Virus record (IMG/VR): IMGVR_UViG_3300045257_000050
Span: 1 to 38,120 of that record
DNA length: 38,120 bases
Reading direction: 5' to 3' (one strand)
Source of the DNA: a virus
Position numbers and translations under genes: made by a program. This document shows, in pieces, positions 21,916 through 30,872 of this stretch (position 1 is the stretch's first letter; each line of letters starts with the position of its first letter). The notes under the pieces are model-generated. The model was not told where the DNA came from. It ran no database searches and worked only from the letters and a program-made list of their open reading frames with translations.

Positions 21916-23130
21916 ATGTCCAACGTTCTTGTCACATCGTCTCTGGTGGCGAAAGAGGCGCTCGCCGTCCTGAAAAACATGCTGTCCTTTGCCGCTGCGG
22001 TCAACCGCGACTATGAGGACGAATATGCATCGAACATGAGTCGCGGCTACGCGCCAGGGGCGACGATCAACATCAAGCGTCCGCCTCGCTACACCTACCG
22101 CGCGGGCAGAGTCGCAGCGCCACAGACCACGGTGGAAACGACAATTCCGCTGACGGTCTCGCAGGGCGGCTGCGATATTTTCTTCAACTCGTTTGAGCGC
22201 ACGCTGTCGCTCACGCAGTTCGAGAAAAAAGTGCGCGCTGCGATGGCGCCGGTTGCGAACGAAATCGACCGGCAGGGCTTGCAACTCGCGCACTTCTCGA
22301 CATTCAACACGCTGAATCCGACCGGCGCACTGCCGACGACGCAGGCGCTCGCAATCAACGCGCTCACGTCGATCAATCAGCGGCTAGACGAAATGGCGGC
22401 GCCTGTCAAAGACGGCAACCGCAACATCGTGATGAATCCGGCGCTAAACGGCGCCATGATCCAGGGCTTCGCGGGCCTATTCAACATGGCCGAGAAAATC
22501 TCAGGACAATACCGCACCGGCTACATGCAGGACTCGTTCGGCATTCATCCTGCGATGGACCAGAACGTCGACGTGCATACGAACGGCGCGGGCACGGCAT
22601 CGAACATCAACGGCGCGAATCAGGTCGGATCAGCGATCACGGTGGCGGCAACTGGCGCAGGCACGATCACGCGCGGCACCACGATCACGCTGCCTGGCGT
22701 TTTCGCGGTCAACCCGCAGTCGCGCACGTCAACGGGTGCGCTCGCCAATTTCGTGATTACGGCGGACGTGGCGCAGGGCGCAGTATCGCTGCCGATCAGT
22801 CCGGCAATCGTGACCTCGGGACCGTTCCAAAATGTCACGGCTTCACCGACTACGGCGCAGCCGTTCGTGATTCTCGGGGCCGCCAGTACGGCGTATTCGA
22901 CGAATATCGGGTTCCATCAGGATGCGTTCACGCTGGCAATGGTGCCTTTATATCAGCCGCCTGCCAATGGCGTAATGTCTGTGAAGAGTGTATCGGACGA
23001 AGGATTTACATTGCGCGTGCTCGAATACTTCGACGGTGCGCAAGATATCGCCAATATGCGGATTGATGTGTGCTTTGGGTATGCCGCGACTTACGCGGAG
23101 CTAAGCACCAAATATTACACGATCCCATGA
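21916..23130 (+). CDS. P22-like major capsid (coat) protein
   Basis: 404 residues, near P22 coat (430). MSNVLVTSSLVAKEALAVLK and the region ATINIKRPPRYTYRAGR match the P22 gp5-type coat family, as does HLXFF-like SQGGCDIFFNSFERTLSL. The end NMRIDVCFGYAATYAELSTK fits too. A Thr/Gly-rich stretch about 240-290 probably forms an inserted beta domain. It builds the HK97-fold head. A GGAAGGAA site precedes the ATG. Confidence 0.9.
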   Translation: MSNVLVTSSLVAKEALAVLKNMLSFAAAVNRDYEDEYASNMSRGYAPGATINIKRPPRYTYRAGRVAAPQTTVETTIPLTVSQGGCDIFFNSFERTLSLTQFEKKVRAAMAPVANEIDRQGLQLAHFSTFNTLNPTGALPTTQALAINALTSINQRLDEMAAPVKDGNRNIVMNPALNGAMIQGFAGLFNMAEKISGQYRTGYMQDSFGIHPAMDQNVDVHTNGAGTASNINGANQVGSAITVAATGAGTITRGTTITLPGVFAVNPQSRTSTGALANFVITADVAQGAVSLPISPAIVTSGPFQNVTASPTTAQPFVILGAASTAYSTNIGFHQDAFTLAMVPLYQPPANGVMSVKSVSDEGFTLRVLEYFDGAQDIANMRIDVCFGYAATYAELSTKYYTIP

Positions 23131-23132
23131 TG

Positions 23133-23639
23133 CTAAATCATGCATCCATCGTGCAGTTTGCGCTTGGCCTCTACATAGGCCGCGTGGGCTTCTTCGGGCG
23201 TGCCAAAAACGCCAAGCCACTTTTTTCGTCTAGCAACAGTTATTCCGGCACACCATCCTTTGTGGGACTTGCTCCAATAAGCGCCAAGCAAACCAGATTT
23301 GCTCGATATTCGCGCATTTCGTTCGTTCTGAGCATTCAGCTTCTCAGTAGCTTCGCGCAGATTTTCAATTCCGTTGCCTGCTTCCTTTCCATGCTTGTGA
23401 TCGACGTCCACAAACGGCCAACGTCCATGCACGTAAAGCCAAGCGAGTCTATGCGCGGCGTAGTTTGCGCCGTCAACGTAGATGTAAATGTACCCGTCGT
23501 GGTGGTGGCTGCCGGCAATATCGCCAACGCGACTACCGCGCCGGTTGTCAGTGAGTCTGGTAAAAACTCCGCTCACTGGATCGTAATGAAGCAACTCTTT
23601 CAACCGCTTTTGCGTAAGAGTACGATTGCGCTTGCTCAT
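23133..23639 (-). CDS. Free-standing HNH-AP2 homing endonuclease
   Basis: 168 residues from ATG 23639 (GAGG upstream). The N-terminal part MSKRNRTLTQKRLKELLHYD is followed by AHRLAWLYVHGRWPFVDVDH, with the HNH site D80-H81, N92 and N102. An AP2-like DNA-binding end (GLLGAYWSKSHKGWCAGITV) closes it. It sits opposite to the late operon, directly after the coat gene, with its own promoter (23709-23736). Such enzymes are selfish elements that cut cognate phage genomes lacking them. Confidence 0.9.
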   Translation of the reverse strand: MSKRNRTLTQKRLKELLHYDPVSGVFTRLTDNRRGSRVGDIAGSHHHDGYIYIYVDGANYAAHRLAWLYVHGRWPFVDVDHKHGKEAGNGIENLREATEKLNAQNERNARISSKSGLLGAYWSKSHKGWCAGITVARRKKWLGVFGTPEEAHAAYVEAKRKLHDGCMI

Positions 23640-23673
23640 GCTGTTGCCCTCTACGGCAATGGGATGGGAAGTG

Positions 23674-23701
23674 GCGCTCAAGGGGTCACGTCCTTGGGCG
23701 C
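23674..23701. terminator. 10-bp hairpin between the HNH gene and the next late gene
   Basis: GCGCTCAAGG (23674-23683) pairs with CCTTGGGCGC (23692-23701), one G-T wobble, 8-base loop. It lies in the leader of the leftward HNH message and, on the plus strand, before the 23730 gene. No T-run follows. It could hide the HNH ribosome site, or limit transcription from either direction. Confidence 0.45.
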
Positions 23702-23708
23702 TGCGATC

Positions 23709-23736
23709 AGCATAGCATAAAGGACAATCATGACAA
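23709..23736 (-). promoter_or_regulatory. Leftward promoter of the HNH endonuclease
   Basis: On the minus strand, -35 TTGTCA (23731-23736), 16-base spacer and -10 TATGCT (23709-23714) with an extended TGC just upstream. It lies over the start of the opposite gene at 23730. The same TGCTATGCT box stands before the orphan gene at 14410. Confidence 0.5.
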
Positions 23737-24173
23737 TCAAGCTCTTGAAGGAATATGACGGCTATGCTGTGGGAACGCTGCTCACACTGCCCGAGTCGAA
23801 AGAATCCGAACTGGTCGGAAAGCAAATCGCCTCCGTCGCGCCGCCGCAGCCTCCGGGTATGCCGGCGCCTGAGCGCAAGGCCGTTCCGCTACCGCCGCCG
23901 AAGCCGCTCACTGTTCCCGAATCACTCGGCGCGTTGCGTGCGCACGTCGTCTCACTGCGCAACCAACTCGCGCGCGGATCGAAAAGCGACATCGATGCAA
24001 TCGGCGCGCATCTGACCGATCTCGTCGCGTGGATCGATGCAGTGATCGACGACAAGCACCACAATCCGGGCTCGATTGCGACGATCGCGATTGATCCTGT
24101 CGCGGCGCACGCGGCCGATGTGAAGGCCGAAAAGGATCGAGTCGCAGCGGAAAAAGCTGAGAACCATACGTAA
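23730..24173 (+). CDS. Putative virion-associated protein with LLxxYxGYxxG domain (147 aa)
   Basis: Opens MTIKLLKEYDGYAVGTLLTL, and a similar domain opens the next gene (LLNRAYGGYASGTIVELP), so the two share a domain. A Pro-rich linker (QPPGMPAPERKAVPLPPPKP) leads to a helix pair and a Lys/Glu-rich tail. Head-tail joining or decoration is plausible from position after the coat; the family is not identified. Confidence 0.65.
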   Translation: MTIKLLKEYDGYAVGTLLTLPESKESELVGKQIASVAPPQPPGMPAPERKAVPLPPPKPLTVPESLGALRAHVVSLRNQLARGSKSDIDAIGAHLTDLVAWIDAVIDDKHHNPGSIATIAIDPVAAHAADVKAEKDRVAAEKAENHT

Positions 24174-24203
24174 TCGCCAACGAAAAGGAAAAGGAATCAC
24201 ATC

Positions 24204-24587
24204 ATGGTGCTTTTGAATCGTGCGTATGGCGGCTATGCCTCGGGGACCATCGTCGAACTGCCGGCAGACACGGAAGCCGCACTCATTGCGCAAGGGCTTG
24301 CAGTCACGAACGCGGGGCCCGCGACATCTGGAGCGGTATCGACGACGTACAACAGCGGGACTGTCACCGTCGCCATTGGTGCGGCGTCCGTCGTTGTCAC
24401 GAATCCACAATGCACAGTGAGCAGCAAAGTCTGCGCCTACGTTTCGCAGGCGGCGGCAGACGGCACGCTGTTGCGCGTGGAGCGCATCGTGTGCGCGGCG
24501 GGATCGTTCACGATCTTTGGCACGGCAAATGCGACCGCGGCAACCGCGATCGATTGGATCTTGTTTCCAGCGCCGGGTGGCGTGTAA
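24204..24587 (+). CDS. Putative virion protein, second copy of the LLxxYxGYxxG domain (127 aa)
   Basis: MVLLNRAYGGYASGTIVELP matches the opening of the preceding protein and suggests duplication. The C-terminal two thirds are strand-rich (TVTVAIGAASVVVTNP, FTIFGTANATAATAIDW), different from the helical tail of its partner. Probably a virion surface or joining protein. The ribosome site AAAGGAAAAGG is strong. Confidence 0.65.
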   Translation: MVLLNRAYGGYASGTIVELPADTEAALIAQGLAVTNAGPATSGAVSTTYNSGTVTVAIGAASVVVTNPQCTVSSKVCAYVSQAAADGTLLRVERIVCAAGSFTIFGTANATAATAIDWILFPAPGGV

Positions 24588-24606
24588 TCTCGCGCCATGA
24601 TTGCAA

Positions 24607-25332
24607 ATGCCGAGCGCTACTGCTCTCCAGTACATCGAGGATGCGCTTGGGTTAACAAGTTCCCTCGGCACGGATCAGACGCTCACTTTTGACGAGACGT
24701 CCGACTGCCTCCGCAAGTTCAACCAGCTTTTGGATAGCTGGAGCGCGCAAAATCTCGCGGTCTACGGCACGGCCAATCAGACCTTCAACAGCGTCGCCAA
24801 TTTAGCGACGTATCCCATCGGCCCCGGATCCACGTGGAACGCAGATCGCCCGCAGCGCATCTGGGAGCCCGCGTACACCGTCATCAACGGCGCCACGTTC
24901 GCTTGCACCATGATGACGCAGGCAGAATACAACATGGTAGGAGTAAAGACTCAGCCCGGCCAGTTCCCGCTTCGTTACCTCTTCATCAACGATTTCCCGG
25001 CCGCATCGGTGACGCTGTGGCCGGTTCCTGACGCGATTATTCCGATCACGTTTTCGATTGATCGGCTGCTGACGCAGGTCGCGGCGGTCGGAACCACGAT
25101 TTCATTCCCTCCCGGCTATGCCAAGGCATTCGTTGAAAACCTGGGGATTGACCTCGCGCCAATTTTCGGCAAGAAGTTGTCGAACTATCCCGAACTGATT
25201 CAATCAGCGCGCGAATCCCTCGGCATCGTCAAGCGTTCGAACAGAAAGCCGCGCGTGCTGCAACTGGATGCGGCGATTGCCGGGCTTGGCGGGCGACGCG
25301 GCTGGCTTGGTCCGAACGGGTTCGGCGGGTGA
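24607..25332 (+). CDS. Gp4-like tail accessory / packaged-DNA stabilising protein
   Basis: 241 residues from ATG 24607. The opening ATALQYIEDALGLTSSLGTD and the sequence KFNQLLDSWSAQNLAVYG match P22 gp4-like proteins; PLRYLFINDFPAASVTLWPVP is the typical middle. It binds below the portal and plugs the head after packaging, and gp4 homologues may have muramidase activity. No clear Shine-Dalgarno is present; a TTG six bases upstream is an alternative start. Confidence 0.85.
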   Translation: MPSATALQYIEDALGLTSSLGTDQTLTFDETSDCLRKFNQLLDSWSAQNLAVYGTANQTFNSVANLATYPIGPGSTWNADRPQRIWEPAYTVINGATFACTMMTQAEYNMVGVKTQPGQFPLRYLFINDFPAASVTLWPVPDAIIPITFSIDRLLTQVAAVGTTISFPPGYAKAFVENLGIDLAPIFGKKLSNYPELIQSARESLGIVKRSNRKPRVLQLDAAIAGLGGRRGWLGPNGFGG

Positions 25333-25335
25333 GTC

Positions 25336-25899
25336 GTGCCGACTATGGATGAAATCCTGCAAGCGCAACGGCAGAACACGCCGAGCACGTTTGAATCGTT
25401 GATGGGCGCGGCGCGCGATCCGCAGTTCTACCGCGATATGGGGAGCCGGGTTTATGATGCTCTGGCGGATGGCGTGCGCAATGTGTTTCCGACTGGCGCA
25501 AAACCTGGGGGCAGTCTTGCACAGCGCGGCGTACCTGTTGATCCTGGGTACAATCAGAAGATTCAGAACCTGGGATTTGCTGGAATGACTGCGACGCGGG
25601 CAATAGTTTCAGGGATCGGGAAAGATTTAGTAACGCTGTATCACGGTACAAGCAAAGACGCGGCGGATTCGATTCGCCAATCTGGCACAATCAAAAGCGG
25701 TGACTATTTCGGCAATATCAGAGGGGTTTCATTAACGCCAAACAAGAAAGTTGCGGAGGAATTCGGTTCCGAAGTTATTGAGGTAAAGATACCAAAGAAA
25801 CGCCTTGTAGTTGATCCAGAATCAGTAGATAACGCAGACATCGGCAGCGCTCTGCGCGACGGCGCAAGTGTCTACGCTACCGGGGATGTATTGCTGTAA
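25336..25899 (+). CDS. ADP-ribosyltransferase-like virion-operon protein (187 aa)
   Basis: Residues 1-95 are helical and structural-looking (QFYRDMGSRVYDALADGVRN). The C-terminal part has LYHGTSKDAADSIRQSG (His103), GVSLTPNKKVAEEFGSEVIE and KRLVVDPE, the order of ART-fold proteins (YHGT, VSLT, hydrophobic strand). The segment 25600-25890 is visibly more AT-rich than its neighbours, a hint of transfer. If active, it could be ejected and modify a host protein at infection, as Alt does in T4. Start GTG 25336; ATG 25345 is possible. The enzyme call rests on motifs only. Confidence 0.6.
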   Translation: MPTMDEILQAQRQNTPSTFESLMGAARDPQFYRDMGSRVYDALADGVRNVFPTGAKPGGSLAQRGVPVDPGYNQKIQNLGFAGMTATRAIVSGIGKDLVTLYHGTSKDAADSIRQSGTIKSGDYFGNIRGVSLTPNKKVAEEFGSEVIEVKIPKKRLVVDPESVDNADIGSALRDGASVYATGDVLL

Positions 25900-27317
25900 T
25901 GCCGCGCATTTCACTCCTGGGTCTCGGGCAACTCGCGCGCAGTTCGTTCGTAACGGCGAACGGAATTACCAATATGGCGGTAGAGTCCAGACCGCAAGGC
26001 GAAAAGAGCATCCTTGTCGCTTTTTCCACGCCGGGCCTGCGCCTATTCGCAGACTTCGGCCCGATGCCCGTTCGCGGCGGCATCGCGTTCGAGGAATTGG
26101 ACGTGTGCTTCGTCGTTCATCTCGGCAACCTGTACGAAGTGAACAATATCGGCGTGGCGACGGTGCGCGGCATGCTGCTGACGACTCAAGGCCGCGTCGG
26201 CATGTCGCACAACACGGTGCAGGTCATGATCGTGGATGGCACGGCGGGCTACATCTACAACACCGTGACGCATGCATTCGCGCAGATTACGGACCCTGAT
26301 TTTCCGGCGAATCCTGCAACCGTCACCTATCTGGGGCGCCGCTTCGTCGTCAGCATCCAGGACTCCAGCCGCTTCCAAGCGTCCGACATTGACGACGGCC
26401 TTTCGTGGGATGCGCTCAACTTTGCAAACGCCGAGGTGAGCCCGGATCAAATCGTGCGCGCCTACGCGAGCAACGGGCAACTGATCCTGCCGGGCTATCT
26501 CGTCACGGAATTCTGGGGCAACTCGGGCACCGCGGATTTCCCGTTCTCGCAGTTGCAGGGCACGGCGAACGAGTGGGGGCTTGCCGCGCGCTACAGCATT
26601 GCGCGCTTCGACAATACGTTCTGCATGTTGGTCCAAAACAGAATGGGCCAAGTGATGATCGGGAAGATGAACGGCTATCTGCCAGAAAAAATCTCGTCTC
26701 AAGACATGGATTTCGTCATCAACCAGTACGCCGTGACGACGGATGCGAGCGCACTTTCCTACATGTGCAACGGGCACCCGATGTACCAGATCAACTTCCC
26801 GAGCGTGCCGGCATCGTGGCTCTACGACGGCTCGCAGAATCCTGGGCAATGGTCGAAGGTCAAGAGCTTCGGCATCGCGCGGCATCTGGCCGAATTCGGC
26901 TTCACGCTGCTTGGCCAGCAGATCGTGGGCGATTTCTCGACCGGGCGCCTGCATCGGCTCGATTGCAACGCACTCACCGACAACGGCGCATCGATCGAGC
27001 GGGAGATCGTGAGCGAGACCGTGGCGAATCCGGGCTTGGAGTACCTGCAAGCCGATTGTTTGCGAATCGATATGGAAGTCGGCAACGGCACGGCGACGGG
27101 GCAGGGGTCGAATCCGCAGATTGGCCTATCCGTATCGCGCGACAACGGCAAAACCTGGGGCGCGCAGATGTGGAAGACGATGGGGGCGATCGGGCAGTTT
27201 CGCACGCGCGTGGAGTGGCGCAGGCTCGGAACGGCACGTTCGTTCGTTTTTCGTATCACGGTCACAGATCCTGTGCCAATGGTGATAGTGAGCGCAACGC
27301 TGAATCCGGATGACTGA
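25899..27317 (+). CDS. Gp10-like tail accessory / packaged-DNA stabilising protein
   Basis: 472 residues. Matches the P22 gp10 plan: MPRISLLGLGQLARSSFVTA, then repeated strand units such as VRGMLLTTQGRVGMSHNTVQ and TYLGRRFVVSIQDSSRFQAS. The end has GLSVSRDNGKTWGAQMWKTMG, a beta-propeller-like pattern, then VRTRVEWRRLG-type strands. It seals the portal with gp4. The ATG overlaps the ART-like stop (TAATG). Confidence 0.85.
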   Translation: MPRISLLGLGQLARSSFVTANGITNMAVESRPQGEKSILVAFSTPGLRLFADFGPMPVRGGIAFEELDVCFVVHLGNLYEVNNIGVATVRGMLLTTQGRVGMSHNTVQVMIVDGTAGYIYNTVTHAFAQITDPDFPANPATVTYLGRRFVVSIQDSSRFQASDIDDGLSWDALNFANAEVSPDQIVRAYASNGQLILPGYLVTEFWGNSGTADFPFSQLQGTANEWGLAARYSIARFDNTFCMLVQNRMGQVMIGKMNGYLPEKISSQDMDFVINQYAVTTDASALSYMCNGHPMYQINFPSVPASWLYDGSQNPGQWSKVKSFGIARHLAEFGFTLLGQQIVGDFSTGRLHRLDCNALTDNGASIEREIVSETVANPGLEYLQADCLRIDMEVGNGTATGQGSNPQIGLSVSRDNGKTWGAQMWKTMGAIGQFRTRVEWRRLGTARSFVFRITVTDPVPMVIVSATLNPDD

Positions 27318-27319
27318 GA

Positions 27320-27592
27320 ATGGCGGCACTCATAAATGCGCCCCCCGAAACTCCAGTCGATCGATTGGACGATGACGGTTCCATGCTCGCGGTCAATCCA
27401 TCGTGGCGCAATTGGTTCGGCGCGGTATTTTTGATCTGCAATGCCATGGTGCAGAGTGGGACTACGGCGCAGCGCCCGGTCAAGCTGCTTTGGGTCGGGC
27501 GAATTTTCTACGACGTCACGATCGGCAAACCGATTTGGATTGCATCGCTGACGCCTACGGTCTGGGTTACGGCGGACGGCATCCCGGCATAG
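27320..27592 (+). CDS. Small conserved phage structural protein (90 aa)
   Basis: Opens MAALINAPPETPVDRLDDDG and has NPSWRNWFGAVFLICNAMVQSGTT, then RPVKLLWVGRIFYDVTIGKP. This pattern (W..WF....ICNA, SGTTAQRP) recurs in short proteins I recall next to tail and ejection genes of proteobacterial phages. Occupies the slot of the tail needle/gp14 genes in P22, but similarity to them is not shown. Confidence 0.7.
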   Translation: MAALINAPPETPVDRLDDDGSMLAVNPSWRNWFGAVFLICNAMVQSGTTAQRPVKLLWVGRIFYDVTIGKPIWIASLTPTVWVTADGIPA

Positions 27593-27601
27593 GGACACAT
27601 C

Positions 27602-29539
27602 ATGGCTGCAAACACATTCAGCGCACTGACCAATCCGACGCCCTCGGCAACGATGGGCGGACTGCAACAGCCCGCTCCTGTTGGTAGGTGGATATTGGCA
27701 GAATCGGGCTATCACTTTTCGCCAGAGATTTTGCAAAAAGTCCTGAGTGATCCGCGTTCGCAGTTTGGCACTGGATCGACATATGTGAATGACGTAACAG
27801 GAGAGATAAGCCCGAATGGACCGCCTCCTGGGCAGCCGGCTTGGGACGCGGGCCGAGATGGTCAGGCGGTGCAGGTCGATAACGGCATAGATCGATACAA
27901 GCCTACGCCAGAATGGCAGGCGCAGATTGACGCGAACAAGGCGCGAAACAGCAATCCATTTGGCCCAGGTGTCGGCGGCATTCTCGGCGGCCTCGCGGCA
28001 GGCTCGGCGTTCCTGCCATCTGCCGCAGCCGCGTTTGCGCCAGCCGCCGCTGCTCCGGCTGCCGCTGCTCCGGCTGCCGCTTCGACCGGCGAGGCGTTGC
28101 TCGGACCTGCAACAGGCTTTGTGCCTTCCGGTTTGACCACGGGCGCCGGCGCCACAGCGGCGCAAGGCGCAGCCGGCGGTTTTTCGGTCATCCCAGGCTC
28201 GACCTCGCTCGGCGGGGCGCTAGAGGCTGCGGTCGGGAACGCGGCGGGGCAATCGCTCATTCCAGGGTCGCTGGCTACCGCCGGCGCAATGGGTACTCCT
28301 GCACTCTCCCCTGCGCTCCAGGCGCTTCTCGCGGGTGGTGCTGGCGCCACTGTTGCTGGTTTGGCGCCGGCGGCTGTTCCGAGCGTCGCGCCAGTGGCTC
28401 CTGCGCCGGTTGCACCGCCGGTCACGCCTACACCCGGCTTTCAACTGCCGCCGGGCTTCAATCAAGCGGCGCAGCTCGCCAGTGCTGGCGCGGCGGCAAA
28501 GGCGTTGCTCGGAAGTGCCGGCAGCAACGAATCCGGCCAATCGTTCGACGCTTTCGGCAATCCATTCAGCAATCCAGCGGGCGCCGCCGCGGCCGATGCA
28601 GCAAACAACGCCGGCGCGACCACGCCGCAGAGCCAGGCGGCCGAGGCCGACGGGCAGGCGCTCAATCCGGGAGGGTTCAACGGCACCGGCGCGACCGTCG
28701 ATCCTTCAACAGGATTGCCGATCAGGGTCGGGAACACGTCCAGCGCAGGCGACGCGCTGAACCGCATCGTCAACGGCACCGGCACGCCTGGGGACTACCT
28801 GACGCTCGGCATACCAGCCAGCGGGGCATTGGCGAGCCTTCTGGCCGGCGCGAATGCGAGCAACGCCAGCAGCAAGGCAGCCGATGCGCAACTCCAGGCC
28901 GCGCAGGCCGCGATCGCCGAGCAGCGCCGGCAGTTCGACGTGACGCAGGCCAACAACGCGCCATTCCTCGCTACGGGCACAGCGGCCAATGCGCGCCTGT
29001 CTCAATTGCTCGGCACGGCGCCGGGTTACACCGGTTCGGACGCGGGCTCGCTGACCAAGCCCTTCACCTCGGCGGACTTGAACGCGGATCCTGTGTACAA
29101 CTCCGGGCTCCAGTTTGGGCTGGATCAGGGCACAAAGGCGATCAACGCGCGAGCGATCGCCGGCGGGAATTACGACTCAGGCGCTACCTTGAAGGCGCTG
29201 ACGCAATTCGGGAACGATTACGGCAGCACGAAGGCGAACGACGCCTTTAATCGGTTCCAGACCACGCAGGGGAATATCTACAACCGGCTCTCAGGGGTTT
29301 CCGGCACCGGCCAAACCGCGGTCGGGCAGGTAGCGCAGGCAGGGCAGGCGGCGACGAACAATATCACCGGCTCGATCGCGGACGCGGGCAACGCGCGGGC
29401 AGCCGGCATCGTCGGCGGGGCGAACGCAGTCACCGGCGCCGCCGGCAACATCAACTCGCTGGCGAACAATTTCAGCAGCAACGCGACGCTGCAGGCGCTT
29501 CTAGGGCAGCGGCAGCCGACATACTTTGCAAACGGGTGA
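27602..29539 (+). CDS. DNA-ejection protein, gp7-like (645 aa)
   Basis: The C-terminal 200 residues match gp7-like ejection proteins: AEQRRQFDVTQANNAPFLAT, then NYDSGATLKALTQFGNDYGS and FNRLS-type repeats with GQTAVGQVAQAGQAATNN. The middle (about 110-300) is Ala/Pro-rich low complexity. Such proteins are packaged in the head and injected to form a conduit through the envelope. Followed directly by two further ejection-type genes. Confidence 0.75.
   Translation: MAANTFSALTNPTPSATMGGLQQPAPVGRWILAESGYHFSPEILQKVLSDPRSQFGTGSTYVNDVTGEISPNGPPPGQPAWDAGRDGQAVQVDNGIDRYKPTPEWQAQIDANKARNSNPFGPGVGGILGGLAAGSAFLPSAAAAFAPAAAAPAAAAPAAASTGEALLGPATGFVPSGLTTGAGATAAQGAAGGFSVIPGSTSLGGALEAAVGNAAGQSLIPGSLATAGAMGTPALSPALQALLAGGAGATVAGLAPAAVPSVAPVAPAPVAPPVTPTPGFQLPPGFNQAAQLASAGAAAKALLGSAGSNESGQSFDAFGNPFSNPAGAAAADAANNAGATTPQSQAAEADGQALNPGGFNGTGATVDPSTGLPIRVGNTSSAGDALNRIVNGTGTPGDYLTLGIPASGALASLLAGANASNASSKAADAQLQAAQAAIAEQRRQFDVTQANNAPFLATGTAANARLSQLLGTAPGYTGSDAGSLTKPFTSADLNADPVYNSGLQFGLDQGTKAINARAIAGGNYDSGATLKALTQFGNDYGSTKANDAFNRFQTTQGNIYNRLSGVSGTGQTAVGQVAQAGQAATNNITGSIADAGNARAAGIVGGANAVTGAAGNINSLANNFSSNATLQALLGQRQPTYFANG
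28046..28081 (+). repeat. 15-base tandem repeat in the ejection gene
   Basis: The unit GCCGCTGCTCCGGCT occurs twice and is followed by a partial copy; it encodes repeated Ala/Pro motifs. It lies in the low-complexity part of the protein and is a likely slippage site, so length may vary between isolates. Confidence 0.6.
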
Positions 29540-29543
29540 TTCC

Positions 29544-30872
29544 ATGGCGCTCGACCCTTCAATAATTTTGGGCGTTCAGAGTCCGAAATTGCAGCTAAAC
29601 GACCCGATCGAGACTTATACCAAGGGCGCGACACTCCAGGCGCTGCTCGGACAGCATGACTTGCAGGGTATCCAGCTTCAAAGCGCGCAACAGGGGTTAT
29701 CGGACGACGCTGCCACGCGCGAGGCTTACCGGCAATCCGGCGGCGACCTGGGCACGCTGCGGGCGCTCTTGTCGAAGGGCGGTCAGTACAAGGAAGTGCA
29801 GGCAATCGACAAGTTGCTGCTCGATAACTCATTCAAGCAGTCGGAAATCGCCAAAAACACGGCAGATGTGCCGAAAATCCAGCAAGAGGCGCTCTCCAAG
29901 GCAGATACGTTATATCGCGATGCGTTCGGCACCGTCGCAAACCCGCAAGAGGCGGCGCAGTTGATTACGGCCGGATTCAATCACCCGCTCCTCGGGCCGA
30001 AACTGCAAATGAATGGCTCGCTTCAAGATCATTTACAGCGGATTCCGCAGGACGCGGCTAAGTTCGATGAATGGAAGCAACTCATGAGCCCGGAATACGC
30101 CAAGTCGAAGCAAGCAGCGGCGACGCTCGCGGAAACTGCGCGCGGGCACACTTTGACGGCGCAAACAGAGAAAGCCGGACAGGATGTGACATTGCGCGGA
30201 CAGAATTTGGTGGATGCGCGCACGCGCGAACGGCTCGCCTACGATCAGGCGCAGCCAAAGGGCCAAGTAGTACCGACTGAGCAGGGGCTTATGCTCGCCG
30301 ACCCTCGGGCCGCAACAGCGCAGCCCATGCTGGGGCCTGACGGCCAGCCGCTTGAACGGCCGCTAAAGGCGATTCCGCCGAGCGCGAATACCGGCATCCT
30401 GGAGAACGCGAACAATCTGCGCCGGGCCGAGCAGGCGCTGGCGCTGGTTGAGGGAAAGACTGTCAACACGGCGAAGGGCAGCACCACGGCGACCGGGTTC
30501 AAGGGCTATCTGCCGGGTGCGATCCTGAACCGCACTGACCCGACCGGCGTCGAAACGCGGGCCGCGATCGCCGACCTCGGCAGCCTGATTATCCACGAAC
30601 GCAGCGGGGCGGCGGTCACGGCCAGCGAGTCGCCGCGACTGGTGCCGTTCATCCCCCAGGTGACCGACGATCATGCGACCGTGGTCAAGAAGCTGCGCCG
30701 ATTCACTGAAATCTACCGGGACATGGCGAAAAACTTGGACGAGACCTATTCCAAGGATCAGGGATACCGGCCGAATCCGGTATCGGCGCGGGGTGCCGGG
30801 GCCGGAATCGATCCTGCCAGCCTTTCGGATGCCGAACTGATGCGCGAGCTAGCGAAAAGCAGGGCAAAGTAG
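29544..30872 (+). CDS. DNA-ejection protein, gp20-like (442 aa)
   Basis: The start MALDPSIILGVQSPKLQLND is the first good ATG after the previous stop. Much of the protein is a long Gln/Ala/Lys-rich helix (TLQALLGQHDLQGIQLQSAQ, KSKQAAATLAETARGHTLTA). The end GIDPASLSDAELMRELAKSR is a motif seen in ejection-type proteins. Position between gp7-like and the large ejection protein matches gp20. Start and stop overlap the next gene (TAG/GTG). Confidence 0.7.
   Translation: MALDPSIILGVQSPKLQLNDPIETYTKGATLQALLGQHDLQGIQLQSAQQGLSDDAATREAYRQSGGDLGTLRALLSKGGQYKEVQAIDKLLLDNSFKQSEIAKNTADVPKIQQEALSKADTLYRDAFGTVANPQEAAQLITAGFNHPLLGPKLQMNGSLQDHLQRIPQDAAKFDEWKQLMSPEYAKSKQAAATLAETARGHTLTAQTEKAGQDVTLRGQNLVDARTRERLAYDQAQPKGQVVPTEQGLMLADPRAATAQPMLGPDGQPLERPLKAIPPSANTGILENANNLRRAEQALALVEGKTVNTAKGSTTATGFKGYLPGAILNRTDPTGVETRAAIADLGSLIIHERSGAAVTASESPRLVPFIPQVTDDHATVVKKLRRFTEIYRDMAKNLDETYSKDQGYRPNPVSARGAGAGIDPASLSDAELMRELAKSRAK

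Noticed and set aside
26043-27050. Minus-strand open frame of 335 codons
   Set aside because: Shadow of the gp10-like gene with His/Arg/Ala-rich composition and no recognisable motifs.
26822-28165. Long minus-strand open frame (447 codons) opposite the gp10-like and ejection genes
   Set aside because: Arg/Ser/Cys-rich antisense composition, no ribosome site, and fully overlapped by well-supported genes.
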